Below, piece by piece: positions 28,584 through 37,670 of a stretch of DNA of 47,483 bases. Under the pieces are notes generated by a model. It did no database searches. It was given only the letters and a program-made list of their open reading frames with translations, and was not told where the DNA came from. Made by a program: the position numbers and the translations under genes. Source of the DNA: Candidatus Peribacteria bacterium. GTDB taxonomy: Bacteria > Patescibacteriota > Gracilibacteria > Peribacterales > Peribacteraceae. Where the stretch lies: the NCBI GenBank assembly GCA_943355155.1, contig CALREJ010000004.1, positions 1 to 47,483 of the forward strand, read 5' to 3'. Numbering within the stretch: the first letter of the stretch is position 1; each line of letters starts with the position of its first letter.

Positions 28584-29290
28584 CCTATAAGCGCATTATG
28601 CTGAAACTTTCCGGCGAGTCTCTTTCCAAAGACGGTAAGGGGCAGGGGATTCATCAGCCGACACTCCACCGTGTTGCGCAGTCGATTATGGATGTGTCGA
28701 AGAAGGGGATTCAGATGGTGATTGTGGTTGGTGGTGGAAATATCTGGAGATTTCGGGATACGACCGATAGCGGCATTGAACGCACGGCCAGTGATGCGAT
28801 GGGAATGCTTGCGACGATTATGAACGGAGTCGCGCTGCAGGCTGCGCTCGAAGCAATGGGATCCTACTGCCGCGTTGCATCTGCGATTCAGGTTCCGCAG
28901 CTCGCAGAGCCCTACATCCGTCGTCGCGTCATTCGTCACCTCGAAAAAAATCGTATTGTGATTTGTGTTGGAGGAACGGGAAATCCATTTTTTACCACAG
29001 ACTCTGCTGCCGCACTCCGCGCACTCGAACTCAATTGTGACGTTGTTCTCAAGGCAACAAATGTGGATGGCATCTACGACAAAGATCCAAATAAATTCCC
29101 GGACGCGAAAATGTACACAGAAATTACGTATCAGGAGGCACTCGATAAGCATTTGAATGTGATGGATCAGTCAGCGTTTAGCCTCTGTCAGGATCAAAAA
29201 CTGCCGATAAGAGTGTTTAATTTCACAGACGAAAAAAATCTGATGCGCGCGGCGATGGGGGAAGAGATTGGGACGTTGGTGACTGTTTAG
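28580..29290 (+). CDS. pyrH: Uridylate kinase
   Basis: YKRIMLKLSGESLSKDGKGQGI, VIVVGGGNIWRF, ATIMNGVALQAALE, VDGIYDKDPNKFPDA. Confidence 0.96.
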   Translation: MTYKRIMLKLSGESLSKDGKGQGIHQPTLHRVAQSIMDVSKKGIQMVIVVGGGNIWRFRDTTDSGIERTASDAMGMLATIMNGVALQAALEAMGSYCRVASAIQVPQLAEPYIRRRVIRHLEKNRIVICVGGTGNPFFTTDSAAALRALELNCDVVLKATNVDGIYDKDPNKFPDAKMYTEITYQEALDKHLNVMDQSAFSLCQDQKLPIRVFNFTDEKNLMRAAMGEEIGTLVTV

Positions 29291-29405
29291 GAGTACGGAT
29301 TAGGATCTAGGAAATAGCTTTCAAGCTTTTTGTTTGGAAATTTTAGTATGTTAAAGAAAAATTCCTAATAGAAGCTAGCAGCTAGTTCCTAACTCCTAGT
29401 TCCTC
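29290..29405. repeat. R4 repeat copy
   Basis: ggagtacggattaggatctaggaaatagctttcaagctt ... aagctagcagctagttcctaactcctagttcct. Confidence 0.7.
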
Positions 29406-29448
29406 GCCCATTCTTGCTCAATTACTCCTTCATCGGTATTCTTTCCGC

Positions 29449-29991
29449 ATGTCCGATCAACGCATTTCCGGCTTTGAGGCTGATACCGAAAAAGTTCTTC
29501 ATTTTTTGCAGGCGGAGTATGGAAAATTGCAGACCGGTCGTGCGAATGCGTCGCTTGTCGAACACATTGATGTCGAGGCGTATGGCGATAGGATGCAGAT
29601 GAAGGCGGTGGCGAGTATCAGTGTGCAGGATGCAAAGACAATCGTGATTCAGCCGTGGGACAGAACAATTCTGCAAGCGATTGACAAGGCGATTCAGCAG
29701 TCAAACCTTGGTATTAATCCGACAAACGATGGCTCGCTGATCCGAATTATTCTCCCGCCGATGACAGAGGAACGTCGCGAGCAGATGAAGAAATTGGTGC
29801 ATAAACTTGCCGAAGATGCTCGCATTTCTGTCCGTCAAAATCGGCAGAAAGCGCATGATGCGATCAAGCAGGATCCCAATGAAACACTTCGCACGTCTCT
29901 CGAATCTCAGCTTCAAAAGGCTGTGGACAAGGCGAATGAGCAGATTGATGAGGTGAGGAAGAAGAAGGAGGAAGAGGTGATGAAGGTTTGA
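29449..29991 (+). CDS. frr: Ribosome recycling factor
   Basis: LQTGRANASLVEHIDVEAYG, IQPWDRTILQAIDKAIQQSNLGINPTNDGSLIRIILPPMTEERREQMKKLVHKLAEDARISVRQNR. Confidence 0.96.
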   Translation: MSDQRISGFEADTEKVLHFLQAEYGKLQTGRANASLVEHIDVEAYGDRMQMKAVASISVQDAKTIVIQPWDRTILQAIDKAIQQSNLGINPTNDGSLIRIILPPMTEERREQMKKLVHKLAEDARISVRQNRQKAHDAIKQDPNETLRTSLESQLQKAVDKANEQIDEVRKKKEEEVMKV

Positions 29992-30068
29992 TGGATAGGA
30001 CTTAGGAGTTACGAGTTAGGAGTTAGGAACTAGCTTCTTTTGGGATTTTTTTTCAGTAGTATGTACGT

Positions 30069-30476
30069 ATGCGCATTGTACTTTGTGGAAGTATGTCGGC
30101 TTCGGCAAATGTGATTGAGGTTTCCAAAGAACTTCAAAACAAGGGACATGACGTCATTGTTCCAGAAAATATTGCGGAACATGCGAAAGGGCAAAATCTA
30201 CTTGAGAGCAAAGATGAGAAAATTACATTCAATGTCTTCAAAAATTATTTTCATGAGATCGAACAGGCGGATGCAGTGCTGATTGTGAACACTGAGAAAA
30301 ACGGTCAGAAAAATTATATCGGTCCGAATACACTGATCGAAATGGCTTTTGCGCATGTGCTCGATAAACCCATCTATATTTTGCATGAGATTCCGGATTG
30401 TTCGTATTCTGATGAACTATATGCCATGCATCCGATTGCGTTGCACGGTGATATCAAGATTCTTCCACTGGCATGA
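30069..30476 (+). CDS. Nucleoside 2-deoxyribosyltransferase-like protein
   Basis: MRIVLCGSMSASANVIEVSKELQNKGHDVIVPE...EQADAVLIVNTEKNGQKNYIGPNTLIEMAFA. Confidence 0.65.
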   Translation: MRIVLCGSMSASANVIEVSKELQNKGHDVIVPENIAEHAKGQNLLESKDEKITFNVFKNYFHEIEQADAVLIVNTEKNGQKNYIGPNTLIEMAFAHVLDKPIYILHEIPDCSYSDELYAMHPIALHGDIKILPLA

Positions 30477-30931
30477 AACGAAAAATCCGCTTACTGGCAT
30501 TTAACGTCCGCTCGCTGTGGAATGTCGGATCTTTTTTCCGAACCGCTGATGCGTGTGGAGTTGAGAGGATTTATTTGTGTGGGTACACGGGAACGCCTCC
30601 ACGAAAAGAAATTACGAAGACTGCGATTGGGGCGGAGGATTTTGTGAAGTGGGAACAGCTCGTTGATCCTTTGCCGGTCTTAGAAAAATTGAAAAAGCAA
30701 GGATGGAGTATTGTGGCATTGGAGATCACAAAAAATGCAGTTGATATCGTTGACTACGTTCCTTCAAACAAAGTGTGTCTGGTTGTCGGGCATGAGTTGG
30801 AGGGAGTTCCTGAGAAGATTTTGGATCTGTGTGACAGCGTGGTGATGATCCCCATGCTTGGAAAAAAAGAATCGCTCAATGTGGCTGTGGCAGCGGGGAT
30901 TGCGTTGCATGGGATACGGTCTAGCAAGTAA
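30473..30931 (+). CDS. SpoU/TrmH-family RNA methyltransferase
   Basis: NVRSLWNVGSFFRTADACGVERIYLCG, LVVGHELEGVPEKILDLCDSVVMIPMLGKKESLNVAVAAGIALH. Confidence 0.9.
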   Translation: MKRKIRLLAFNVRSLWNVGSFFRTADACGVERIYLCGYTGTPPRKEITKTAIGAEDFVKWEQLVDPLPVLEKLKKQGWSIVALEITKNAVDIVDYVPSNKVCLVVGHELEGVPEKILDLCDSVVMIPMLGKKESLNVAVAAGIALHGIRSSK

Positions 30932-30934
30932 AGG

Positions 30935-31057
30935 GTGTCACCCTGAGTGAAAACGTGTCAATCCTTCGATACATTTTTTGCTCGAGCAAAAAACACTCAG
31001 GATGACACGTTGGAGCCTGTCCTGAGCATGACGAAGGGTATCGAAGGGCGACACGTT
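30935..31057. repeat. Composite R1-type repeat between convergent genes, containing a 20-bp palindrome
   Basis: GTGTCACCCTGAGTG ... TTTTTTGCTCGAGCAAAAAA ... CACTCAGGATGACAC ... CCTGAGCATGACGAAGGG. Confidence 0.75.
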
Positions 31058-31069
31058 CCATTTAGCGGA

Positions 31070-32257
31070 TCACATCACCTTCACATACCTCTCATACTTC
31101 ATCTTCAGCAGCGATCCATATCCACCTGCAACAAGAACCAAGAGAACGACCCAGCCGAATGGAACAGCTCCAATAATTTTCAGAGCGATGTAGAGGCCGA
31201 GAGAGACAAAGAACACAACCATGTTCGACCATTTCTTTTTGTACTTTAGTTCAATGAGACGTGCAAACACCATTGCTGTCATGATGCGTGCAAAGAAGAT
31301 GCTGACGACGTAGAGCACAAACACAGCGAGCCCAAGTGGAATACCGATGAAGGTGAACATCAGAAGCAGCGCTGCGATCGGAGTGACTAAGAAATAAATA
31401 ATACCGATCAGGAAGCTTTTCCCTGTATTACCGAGAAGGAATTTTGCGGAATCTCTGAACAAAGTTTTTGTGAAGAAGAGGAGAAGTCCCAGCATCAGCG
31501 CTGCAGAGAAAATAGAGAAAATACTAAATGCTGCAAACACGCCTGCAATCAGGCCGGCGGATTCCACTCTTTGTGATGTTTCGTGAGCAAGAGTTGGGTC
31601 GAAGGTGCTCTTTCCTTTTACCATCGCACCAAAATCACGAACGCCAAGTGCCTGCCAATACCTCAGATTTTTCTCAATGCTTGCACTTGGTTCTACGTCA
31701 AATGTCTCGGCAGCAATCACGGAGTCTCCTGACACAGTTCCTTTCAGAGCCAGTGACTGCACCTGTATATCCGCATTACCAAGGATAGCGCCATTCAGAG
31801 ACACTGCTTCTCCATATGCTTCGAGATTGCCGTTGATGGTTCCATCAATCACCGCACTTTCCCCCGAAAACAGAAGCACACTTCCGCCAATCACGACATT
31901 TTTTGCGATGTGAACCGCTTTCCCCACAACGATGAGGTTTCCATCAATATTTTTGCTAATTTCCACCGTTTCCGCGCCAATGCGCGCGCCTCCTTTTATG
32001 GGAGCGTTTATCACAACTGTTCTGCCTGCCGCCTGCACCGTGCCGGTAACAGGAGAGGCAATGCTGACGGATGTTCCTAAAACCATTACATCTTTGGGAG
32101 ATTCGTCGTCAAGCGATACGATTTGTCCGAACACATATCGATCTCCACCAAATATTTTCGTCATGACTTCATTGGGTTTTACTTCAGCAGCAAAGGCCAC
32201 GCCTGTTGTTGCTGCGAGCGTGAGGAGCAGAGAAAGTATTTTTGTGCGGCGAGTCAT
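31070..32257 (-). CDS. Secreted polymer-forming (bactofilin/DUF583-like) protein with C-terminal TM segments
   Basis: Signal peptide; SVSIASPVTGTVQAAGRTVVINAPIKGGARIGAETVEISKNIDGNLIVVG beta-helix pattern; C-terminal hydrophobic helices. Confidence 0.7.
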   Translation of the reverse strand: MTRRTKILSLLLTLAATTGVAFAAEVKPNEVMTKIFGGDRYVFGQIVSLDDESPKDVMVLGTSVSIASPVTGTVQAAGRTVVINAPIKGGARIGAETVEISKNIDGNLIVVGKAVHIAKNVVIGGSVLLFSGESAVIDGTINGNLEAYGEAVSLNGAILGNADIQVQSLALKGTVSGDSVIAAETFDVEPSASIEKNLRYWQALGVRDFGAMVKGKSTFDPTLAHETSQRVESAGLIAGVFAAFSIFSIFSAALMLGLLLFFTKTLFRDSAKFLLGNTGKSFLIGIIYFLVTPIAALLLMFTFIGIPLGLAVFVLYVVSIFFARIMTAMVFARLIELKYKKKWSNMVVFFVSLGLYIALKIIGAVPFGWVVLLVLVAGGYGSLLKMKYERYVKVM

Positions 32258-32304
32258 AGTGGAAGGGTGGAAGAGTGATGTGAAGTGTACACTTTTTTAT
32301 TTTT

Positions 32305-34335
32305 TTATAAACACTCAATCGGATCAATATCCACAACAACATCCTTTAGATCAACATGCGGCAGTAGGGATCGGATATTTTCTCCACGCAAAAGTACATG
32401 CCACACGGTACCATTTCCAAAGAGTGTCGGTGCGACCATTGCTTGCGCATTCAAAGATCGATCGTGAATGTTTCGAAGCAGATCTGCATGCAGTGCCTTC
32501 GCAGTTTTTTCCGCACCGAGATTTCTTACGATGAATCGAATCATCGGGACAGATGGGGGATAGTGCAGTTGCTCTCGGAGAGTGAGTTCTGTATTCAAAT
32601 AGTCTTCCGTTCTGTGCTGCGCAGCAGCTTGGACTTCCACCGAGTCTGGACGAAATGTTTGGACGATCACCTCACCCGCTTTGCTTCTGCCGCTGCGACC
32701 TGTGAGCTGTGTGAGCAATTGAAAAACGCGTTCCCCTGCGCGAAAGTGGGGGAGAGACATTCCCACATCTGCGACGAGCACAACCGCAAGGGTGACCTCC
32801 GGAAGATCAAGTCCCTTCACGACAGACTGTGTGCCAAGCAGAATATCCGCTTCACGGTCGCGCATTTTCTGGAGAAGCGTGCGCATGTCTTCCGGCGATT
32901 GCAACGTGTCGCTATCTGCGCGGAGAATTCGTGCAGCTGGAAAAGTTGTCGTGAGAATTTCTTCAATCTTCTGTGTGCCGGCTCCGACCGGAAACAATTG
33001 ATGACCTTTGCAGTGAGGACACTCTGCAGGAAGTTCTGCGCGGATGCCTGTGAAGTGATCGAGCAGGTACGGACGTTTTTTATAATCTTCGTGGAGTGTG
33101 AATGGTAAATTGGATGCTGGCGATGTCAGTCTTCTGCGGCAATTGAGACACAGGACAGACGTTGCGCTTCCGCGGCGATTGAGAAAGAGAACTGATTGTT
33201 CTCCGCGCTTGAGTCGTTCTTCAATTGCTTCAAGCAGAGGAGGGGAGAATGGGTACCGTGAGCCAAATTTCACAGTTGCGAGATCAATCGCGCGTACCGT
33301 TGGCAATGCCTGATTTTTGTAACGTTCCGGAAGTCGACTCATCTGATACTCTCCGCTTTTCACCTTCGCCCAACTTTCGAGTGAAGGCGTCGCAGTTCCC
33401 AAAACTAATTTCGCTCCGGAAAATTTGCAGAGCGCCTCCGCAGTTTCGCGCGCGTGGTACCTCGGTGTTTGTTCATTTTTATATGTCCATTCATGTTCTT
33501 CATCGATCACAATTAATCCAAGATTCGGACATGGCGCAAAGAGCGCCGAGCGCGATCCGATAATTAATTTCACTTCGCTGTTTCTAATTCTCATCCATTC
33601 TTTTTTTCGTGCACTTGCCGTGAGTCGACTGTGAATGACAGCGATCACGTTGCGCGGAAATAATTGTTCGAGGCGATGGATCGTATGCTCGGTAAGAAGA
33701 ATTTCCGGAACAAGGAAAATAGATTCCTTTCCATTCATCATTGCATCATGAATCATCTTCGCATACACCTCCGTTTTTCCGCTTCCCGTAATACCAAACA
33801 GCAACGACGTTCGCGCATCCTTTTTCATTTCGTCGTAGGTGGTTTGTTGGAGAGGGGAGAGGGTGATCTGAAGCGTGTCATTGTCATGAGGTGTCATGGT
33901 GAGCACAGACGAACCATGACTACTATCAGGAGCGTGTCGCCCTTCGTCCGTGCTCAGGGTGACACTTTTTTCCTTTCTCTTTTTTTCTTCCTTCTCCTTC
34001 TTCGGCAGCAACCCCTTCCACGCAGTCGATGGCAAAAACGGTGTCGCGGCACTCCTCAGCGAACAGAAATAATACTCCGCCATCCATCGCAATGTTTGTA
34101 ATTGTGGTTCAGAGAGGATTACTTCTGTGCCGATTATTCCTTCAATAGTTTTCAATGAATACGCTTCTTCTTTTTCTGAATCTTCCTTTACTTCTATCAC
34201 AAGTCCCTCCAGTGATTTCTTTCGAAGTTGCACCGTGACCAGCATCCCCACCTTTACATCAAAATCACCGGTGTCATACGTAAGCCCGCCGGAAATGCCT
34301 GCGGAGCGGGAATGGAGGAGGACGGTGCAGTGCAT
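32305..34335 (-). CDS. priA: Primosomal helicase PriA with in-frame R1 repeat and reduced zinc-binding region
   Basis: LLFGITGSGKTEVYAKMI, VIDEEHEWTYKNEQTPRYHARE, LGTATPSLESWA, QLTGRSGRSKAGEVIVQTF. Confidence 0.94.
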   Translation of the reverse strand: MHCTVLLHSRSAGISGGLTYDTGDFDVKVGMLVTVQLRKKSLEGLVIEVKEDSEKEEAYSLKTIEGIIGTEVILSEPQLQTLRWMAEYYFCSLRSAATPFLPSTAWKGLLPKKEKEEKKRKEKSVTLSTDEGRHAPDSSHGSSVLTMTPHDNDTLQITLSPLQQTTYDEMKKDARTSLLFGITGSGKTEVYAKMIHDAMMNGKESIFLVPEILLTEHTIHRLEQLFPRNVIAVIHSRLTASARKKEWMRIRNSEVKLIIGSRSALFAPCPNLGLIVIDEEHEWTYKNEQTPRYHARETAEALCKFSGAKLVLGTATPSLESWAKVKSGEYQMSRLPERYKNQALPTVRAIDLATVKFGSRYPFSPPLLEAIEERLKRGEQSVLFLNRRGSATSVLCLNCRRRLTSPASNLPFTLHEDYKKRPYLLDHFTGIRAELPAECPHCKGHQLFPVGAGTQKIEEILTTTFPAARILRADSDTLQSPEDMRTLLQKMRDREADILLGTQSVVKGLDLPEVTLAVVLVADVGMSLPHFRAGERVFQLLTQLTGRSGRSKAGEVIVQTFRPDSVEVQAAAQHRTEDYLNTELTLREQLHYPPSVPMIRFIVRNLGAEKTAKALHADLLRNIHDRSLNAQAMVAPTLFGNGTVWHVLLRGENIRSLLPHVDLKDVVVDIDPIECL
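33891..33965. repeat. R1 palindromic repeat copy inside priA
   Basis: GTGTCATGGTGAGC...GCTCAGGGTGACAC, encoding SVTLSTDEGRHAPDSSHGSSVLTMT on the minus strand. Confidence 0.88.
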
Positions 34336-34368
34336 GAGCGTATTCTACGCTACTTTTATTAATGATGA

Positions 34369-34445
34369 TGGTCGGGGCGGCGGGACTCGAACTCGCGGCC
34401 TCCTGCTCCCAAAGCAGGCGCTCTAGCCAACTGAGCTACGCCCCG
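34369..34445 (-). tRNA. tRNA-Pro(TGG), CCA encoded
   Basis: Reverse complement CGGGGCGTAGCTCAGTTGGCTAGAGCGCCTGCTTTGGGAGCAGGAGGCCGCGAGTTCGAGTCCCGCCGCCCCGACCA. Confidence 0.95.
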
Positions 34446-34481
34446 TGACCGCGAATATGGTACGCGAAATATTGCTTTTTA

Positions 34482-35168
34482 CTAGTCTTCTATTATTTTC
34501 TCCATGATCTTTTTGTCTAACTCTTCAAGCGACTCAAATGTCGCATCTGCAAGAGAAAAATCATTATTCTTCGTATAGACATTTGGCACGGCAATTGCCT
34601 TCATGCCTATATCCTTTGCTCCTTTCAGGTCTTTTTCTGCGTCTCCGATCACAATGCAGCGCACCGGATCGAATCTCAGACTTTCTGCTAAAAACAGCAA
34701 GCGAGATGATTTCTTTTTCACGTCTCCATATTTTTCATGCAGATCCATATCACCCGAAGCAATGGCATCGAAATAATCGCGGAGTTCGTGATGCGTGAGC
34801 ATGCGATCGATATTTTCTCTGCTCGTGGATGAATCGAGTCCAAGCATTATTTGTTCAATCGTAAGACGATCGAGGATGTCTTTCACTCCATTCATCATGG
34901 CGACCCGTTCGGCAATCGTGTTTTGAAATATTTCTTCTTTCTTCCTCGTGATGTCTTCCAGTTTTTCAAGGATGTCTTCGCGACCAATATCTTCGAGGTA
35001 GTCTTTCAATTTCTTGCCACGCGTCGAGAAATAATCCGTGAAGAGTTCCAGCGTAAATGGAATGTCATAATCATTGAGAACTTCTTTGTACGCCTGAAAA
35101 TACGCAGTTTCGCTATCAACGAGTGTTCCGTTGAGGTCGAAGATCACTGCGTAGGACTTCATGCACAT
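34482..35168 (-). CDS. HAD-superfamily hydrolase
   Basis: VIFDLNGTLVDSETAYFQAYKEVL; GLDSSTS; CIVIGDAEKDLKGAKDIGMKAIAVPN. Confidence 0.88.
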   Translation of the reverse strand: MCMKSYAVIFDLNGTLVDSETAYFQAYKEVLNDYDIPFTLELFTDYFSTRGKKLKDYLEDIGREDILEKLEDITRKKEEIFQNTIAERVAMMNGVKDILDRLTIEQIMLGLDSSTSRENIDRMLTHHELRDYFDAIASGDMDLHEKYGDVKKKSSRLLFLAESLRFDPVRCIVIGDAEKDLKGAKDIGMKAIAVPNVYTKNNDFSLADATFESLEELDKKIMEKIIED

Positions 35169-35197
35169 ATTTTCGCTTTTCTTGTAAAAATTTCAAG

Positions 35198-35791
35198 TCA
35201 GCTCCTAATTCCCGTAATCTTCAGCGTCCCAAGCATCCGCGTAAACATATCAATCAGCGGTTTTTTGTCGAGCACCCCCGTGTGACCATCTGAACAAGCG
35301 GAGCCCAAGTTACAACTGTGCATGTAGAGCGTGAGTAACATATTCTGACATTTTGTCGGAGCGGAAGGCATCGGCGATCCGTACTTTGTGTAGGTGATTC
35401 CTTCGTAGAGGTTTCCTGCGGCGGCTCCCTTCCATTCTTTTTTATCCAACTGGTTTCCTCCGAGAGTAGTCATCGATGTTCGGGGGTGGTCGTTTTCGCA
35501 CTCGCCGATGTGCCATCCGATATGCACTTTTGCTTCATCAAGAACATTTCCTGCTCGATAGGACTCCGGAAATGTGAACGAAGTTCCTTGTATTTCAAAC
35601 TCCTCGGCAATCAAGGTATCGTTTTCTGTCACAGTAAAAGCATTCGGATATTCAATCGTATATTCGGCGACTTGATAGACGTGATCAAGGGTTTCCGCAA
35701 CGGGTGGCGGAGGAACGTTTGGTGCTTGCACTGAACTTTGCGTACAAGCAGTCAGGAGCAGTAGTGCCAGTGGGAGTATTTTTTTGATCAT
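35198..35791 (-). CDS. Hypothetical lipoprotein
   Basis: Lipobox MIKKILPLALLLLTACTQSS; start moved inside the ORF call. Confidence 0.65.
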   Translation of the reverse strand: MIKKILPLALLLLTACTQSSVQAPNVPPPPVAETLDHVYQVAEYTIEYPNAFTVTENDTLIAEEFEIQGTSFTFPESYRAGNVLDEAKVHIGWHIGECENDHPRTSMTTLGGNQLDKKEWKGAAAGNLYEGITYTKYGSPMPSAPTKCQNMLLTLYMHSCNLGSACSDGHTGVLDKKPLIDMFTRMLGTLKITGIRS

Positions 35792-35826
35792 GCGTGCAGT
35801 GTAGAGGAGAAAACTCCATTCGTTTA

Positions 35827-36456
35827 TTATTTTCTTGCAGAAAAAGCTACTTTCAACCCAAGTCCGATAAGCACCACTCCCATCACTCTGTCTGCCCATG
35901 AATGGATTGCGTCCAAATATCTGCGCGCAAAATCTGTGGTGAATGCCGTGCCGATGATGGAAAACCACACGAAGGTTGCGACGGTCATGTAGAGACCATA
36001 GAAGAGTTGAATGTACAGAGGTGTGAGCGAATCAATTACTTGTGTGAAGACCGCGAGAAAAAACAGTGTTGCTTTGGGGTTCAGGGCATTACACAGAAAT
36101 CCAATCCGAATTGCTTTTGCAACACTCATCGTGCGATTAGCTTTTTCAGATTTTTGAAAGTTTTGATTTGATGGTTTCGAAATCAGTGCTTTCCAACCGA
36201 TGAAGAGCAGATATGCAGCTCCGATGAGTTTGATTGTGTTAAAGAGTAAGATTGATTGAGAAATGATTAACCCAATTCCAAGCAAGCAGTAGGTCACATG
36301 CACGAGGATTCCCAGTGCAACGCCGAGCGCGGTCCAGATCACGATGCGCCTTGGTTGAGACAGACTTTGCTTCACAACAATTGCAAAATCAGGTCCGGGA
36401 CTTGCGACACCAAGCAGGTGAACGATGACGATAGTAAGGAAAGCATGCATATCCAT
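35827..36456 (-). CDS. LysE/RhtB-family transporter
   Basis: HLLGVASPGPDFAIVVKQSL...IGAAYLLFIGWKAL...GFLCNALNPKATLFFLAVFTQV. Confidence 0.92.
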   Translation of the reverse strand: MDMHAFLTIVIVHLLGVASPGPDFAIVVKQSLSQPRRIVIWTALGVALGILVHVTYCLLGIGLIISQSILLFNTIKLIGAAYLLFIGWKALISKPSNQNFQKSEKANRTMSVAKAIRIGFLCNALNPKATLFFLAVFTQVIDSLTPLYIQLFYGLYMTVATFVWFSIIGTAFTTDFARRYLDAIHSWADRVMGVVLIGLGLKVAFSARK

Positions 36457-36489
36457 ATTCTCTGTGCACTTTCATTTTCATGCAATCAA

Positions 36490-36518
36490 AAACGGACAAC
36501 TTTTTTTGTCGTCCGTTT
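36490..36518 (-). terminator. Intrinsic terminator downstream of 36546-36779 (-)
   Basis: AAACGGACGAC-aaaaaaa-GTTGTCCGTTT + TT on minus strand. Confidence 0.75.
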
Positions 36519-36545
36519 CAGAAGTGTGTACCAGATATGTGATGA

Positions 36546-36779
36546 TCAATAATTGATTCCTACAGAAGCCGTGGTTCCTTGGCCGCTACTATCTGTCGGG
36601 ATAGCTGCTTCATTGGTGGTATTCGTTGTATTGGTCGTATTCGTTGTCGTCTTGAACGGCAACATGTTAAATTCATAGAGCGCAAAGCCCGCAATGACGA
36701 CGATGGCAAAGATTGCGACTATGAAGGTCATTGCCGATGATGACGAACTGTCGATGTCGTGATGATGAATCGTATCCAT
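36546..36779 (-). CDS. Small single-TM protein with Thr/Asn repeats
   Basis: AMTFIVAIFAIVVIAGFALYEF TM; TTTNTTNTTNTTN encoded by 9-bp-period repeats. Confidence 0.55.
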   Translation of the reverse strand: MDTIHHHDIDSSSSSAMTFIVAIFAIVVIAGFALYEFNMLPFKTTTNTTNTTNTTNEAAIPTDSSGQGTTASVGINY

Positions 36780-36882
36780 GAGGATGTGGGGGAAGGAAAT
36801 AGGAAACGAAAAAACGTTTCTGCATCCTTAGACCGGAGAAGTGAATTTGTCTTACATGTTTTCGATTGAATTTTCATATTTA

Positions 36883-36910
36883 AAAACAGATGCCACAGGG
36901 CATCTGTTTT
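36883..36910 (-). terminator. Intrinsic terminator downstream of 36974-37324 (-)
   Basis: AAAACAGATGCC-acag-GGCATCTGTTTT, A/T tracts both sides. Confidence 0.8.
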
Positions 36911-36973
36911 CGTTATCACGACTATTACCCGGCTTCGTCTCTGGACTGCGCCGAGGTGATCAACTGCGGTTGA

Positions 36974-37324
36974 TCATTTCTTGCTACCAAATCCTACTGC
37001 CAAACAAACGACGGCGATTGCTGTGTGCAGGTAGTTATCTGCGGCGTTCACCGTGAAGAGGAAAATGTTACCTGCATTGACGAAACCAAGGATTGCAACA
37101 ATGCCGTAGACAATTCCGAACACAATCAGGAACATCCGAGCGTACGAAGCACCGGATGATACGGCGAAAATAGCGACAAGTCCGCTGAGGATATGAACGA
37201 CGTTATGAATTGTGTCCACTTCAAAGAGCCCGAGAAGTGGCGATGGCATGATAAAACCGAGAATACCGGTGAGGAGCAGGACAACGCCAAGCACCCACGT
37301 TACTAATTTAACAAGACTGGACAT
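36974..37324 (-). CDS. DUF4383-like membrane protein
   Basis: Four TM segments; LLTGILGFIMPSPLLGLFEVDTIHNVVHILSGLVAI. Confidence 0.7.
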   Translation of the reverse strand: MSSLVKLVTWVLGVVLLLTGILGFIMPSPLLGLFEVDTIHNVVHILSGLVAIFAVSSGASYARMFLIVFGIVYGIVAILGFVNAGNIFLFTVNAADNYLHTAIAVVCLAVGFGSKK

Positions 37325-37436
37325 AGGAAGGAGGGGGAAGGAAAACTAAATTTACTTTGCACTATACCAAGAGAATCTTTCAATGTGTACTGAATGGGTG
37401 ATTCTGCAAGAGGAATTCAATTTGTATTGTCCACAG

Positions 37437-37592
37437 TTTCCCTCTCCCCGAGGTCGGGGCTTAAGGAGAGGTGTAGAAAAAATTCCTTCCCCTTGTTCTT
37501 TCTTGTCAACGGCAACAAGAAAGAACCAAAGAAATGCTCCGCCGCCAATCCCATCGACCGCTGACCCCTCCACCCCCCGTGGCGGCAGCACC
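37437..37592 (+). repeat. R2 dispersed repeat, copy B
   Basis: Near-identical to 14434-14590 across the GTTCTTTCTTGTC hairpin and GCTCCGCCGCCAATCCCATCGACCGCTGACC...GGCGGCAGCACC. Confidence 0.88.
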
Positions 37593-37670
37593 ATCCCTTT
37601 CTAAAGAGCAGCCCGAGCCTTAGAAGCGTGGCCGACGGAGTCCATCCCAATTGTGCTACAATCTTCTGCC

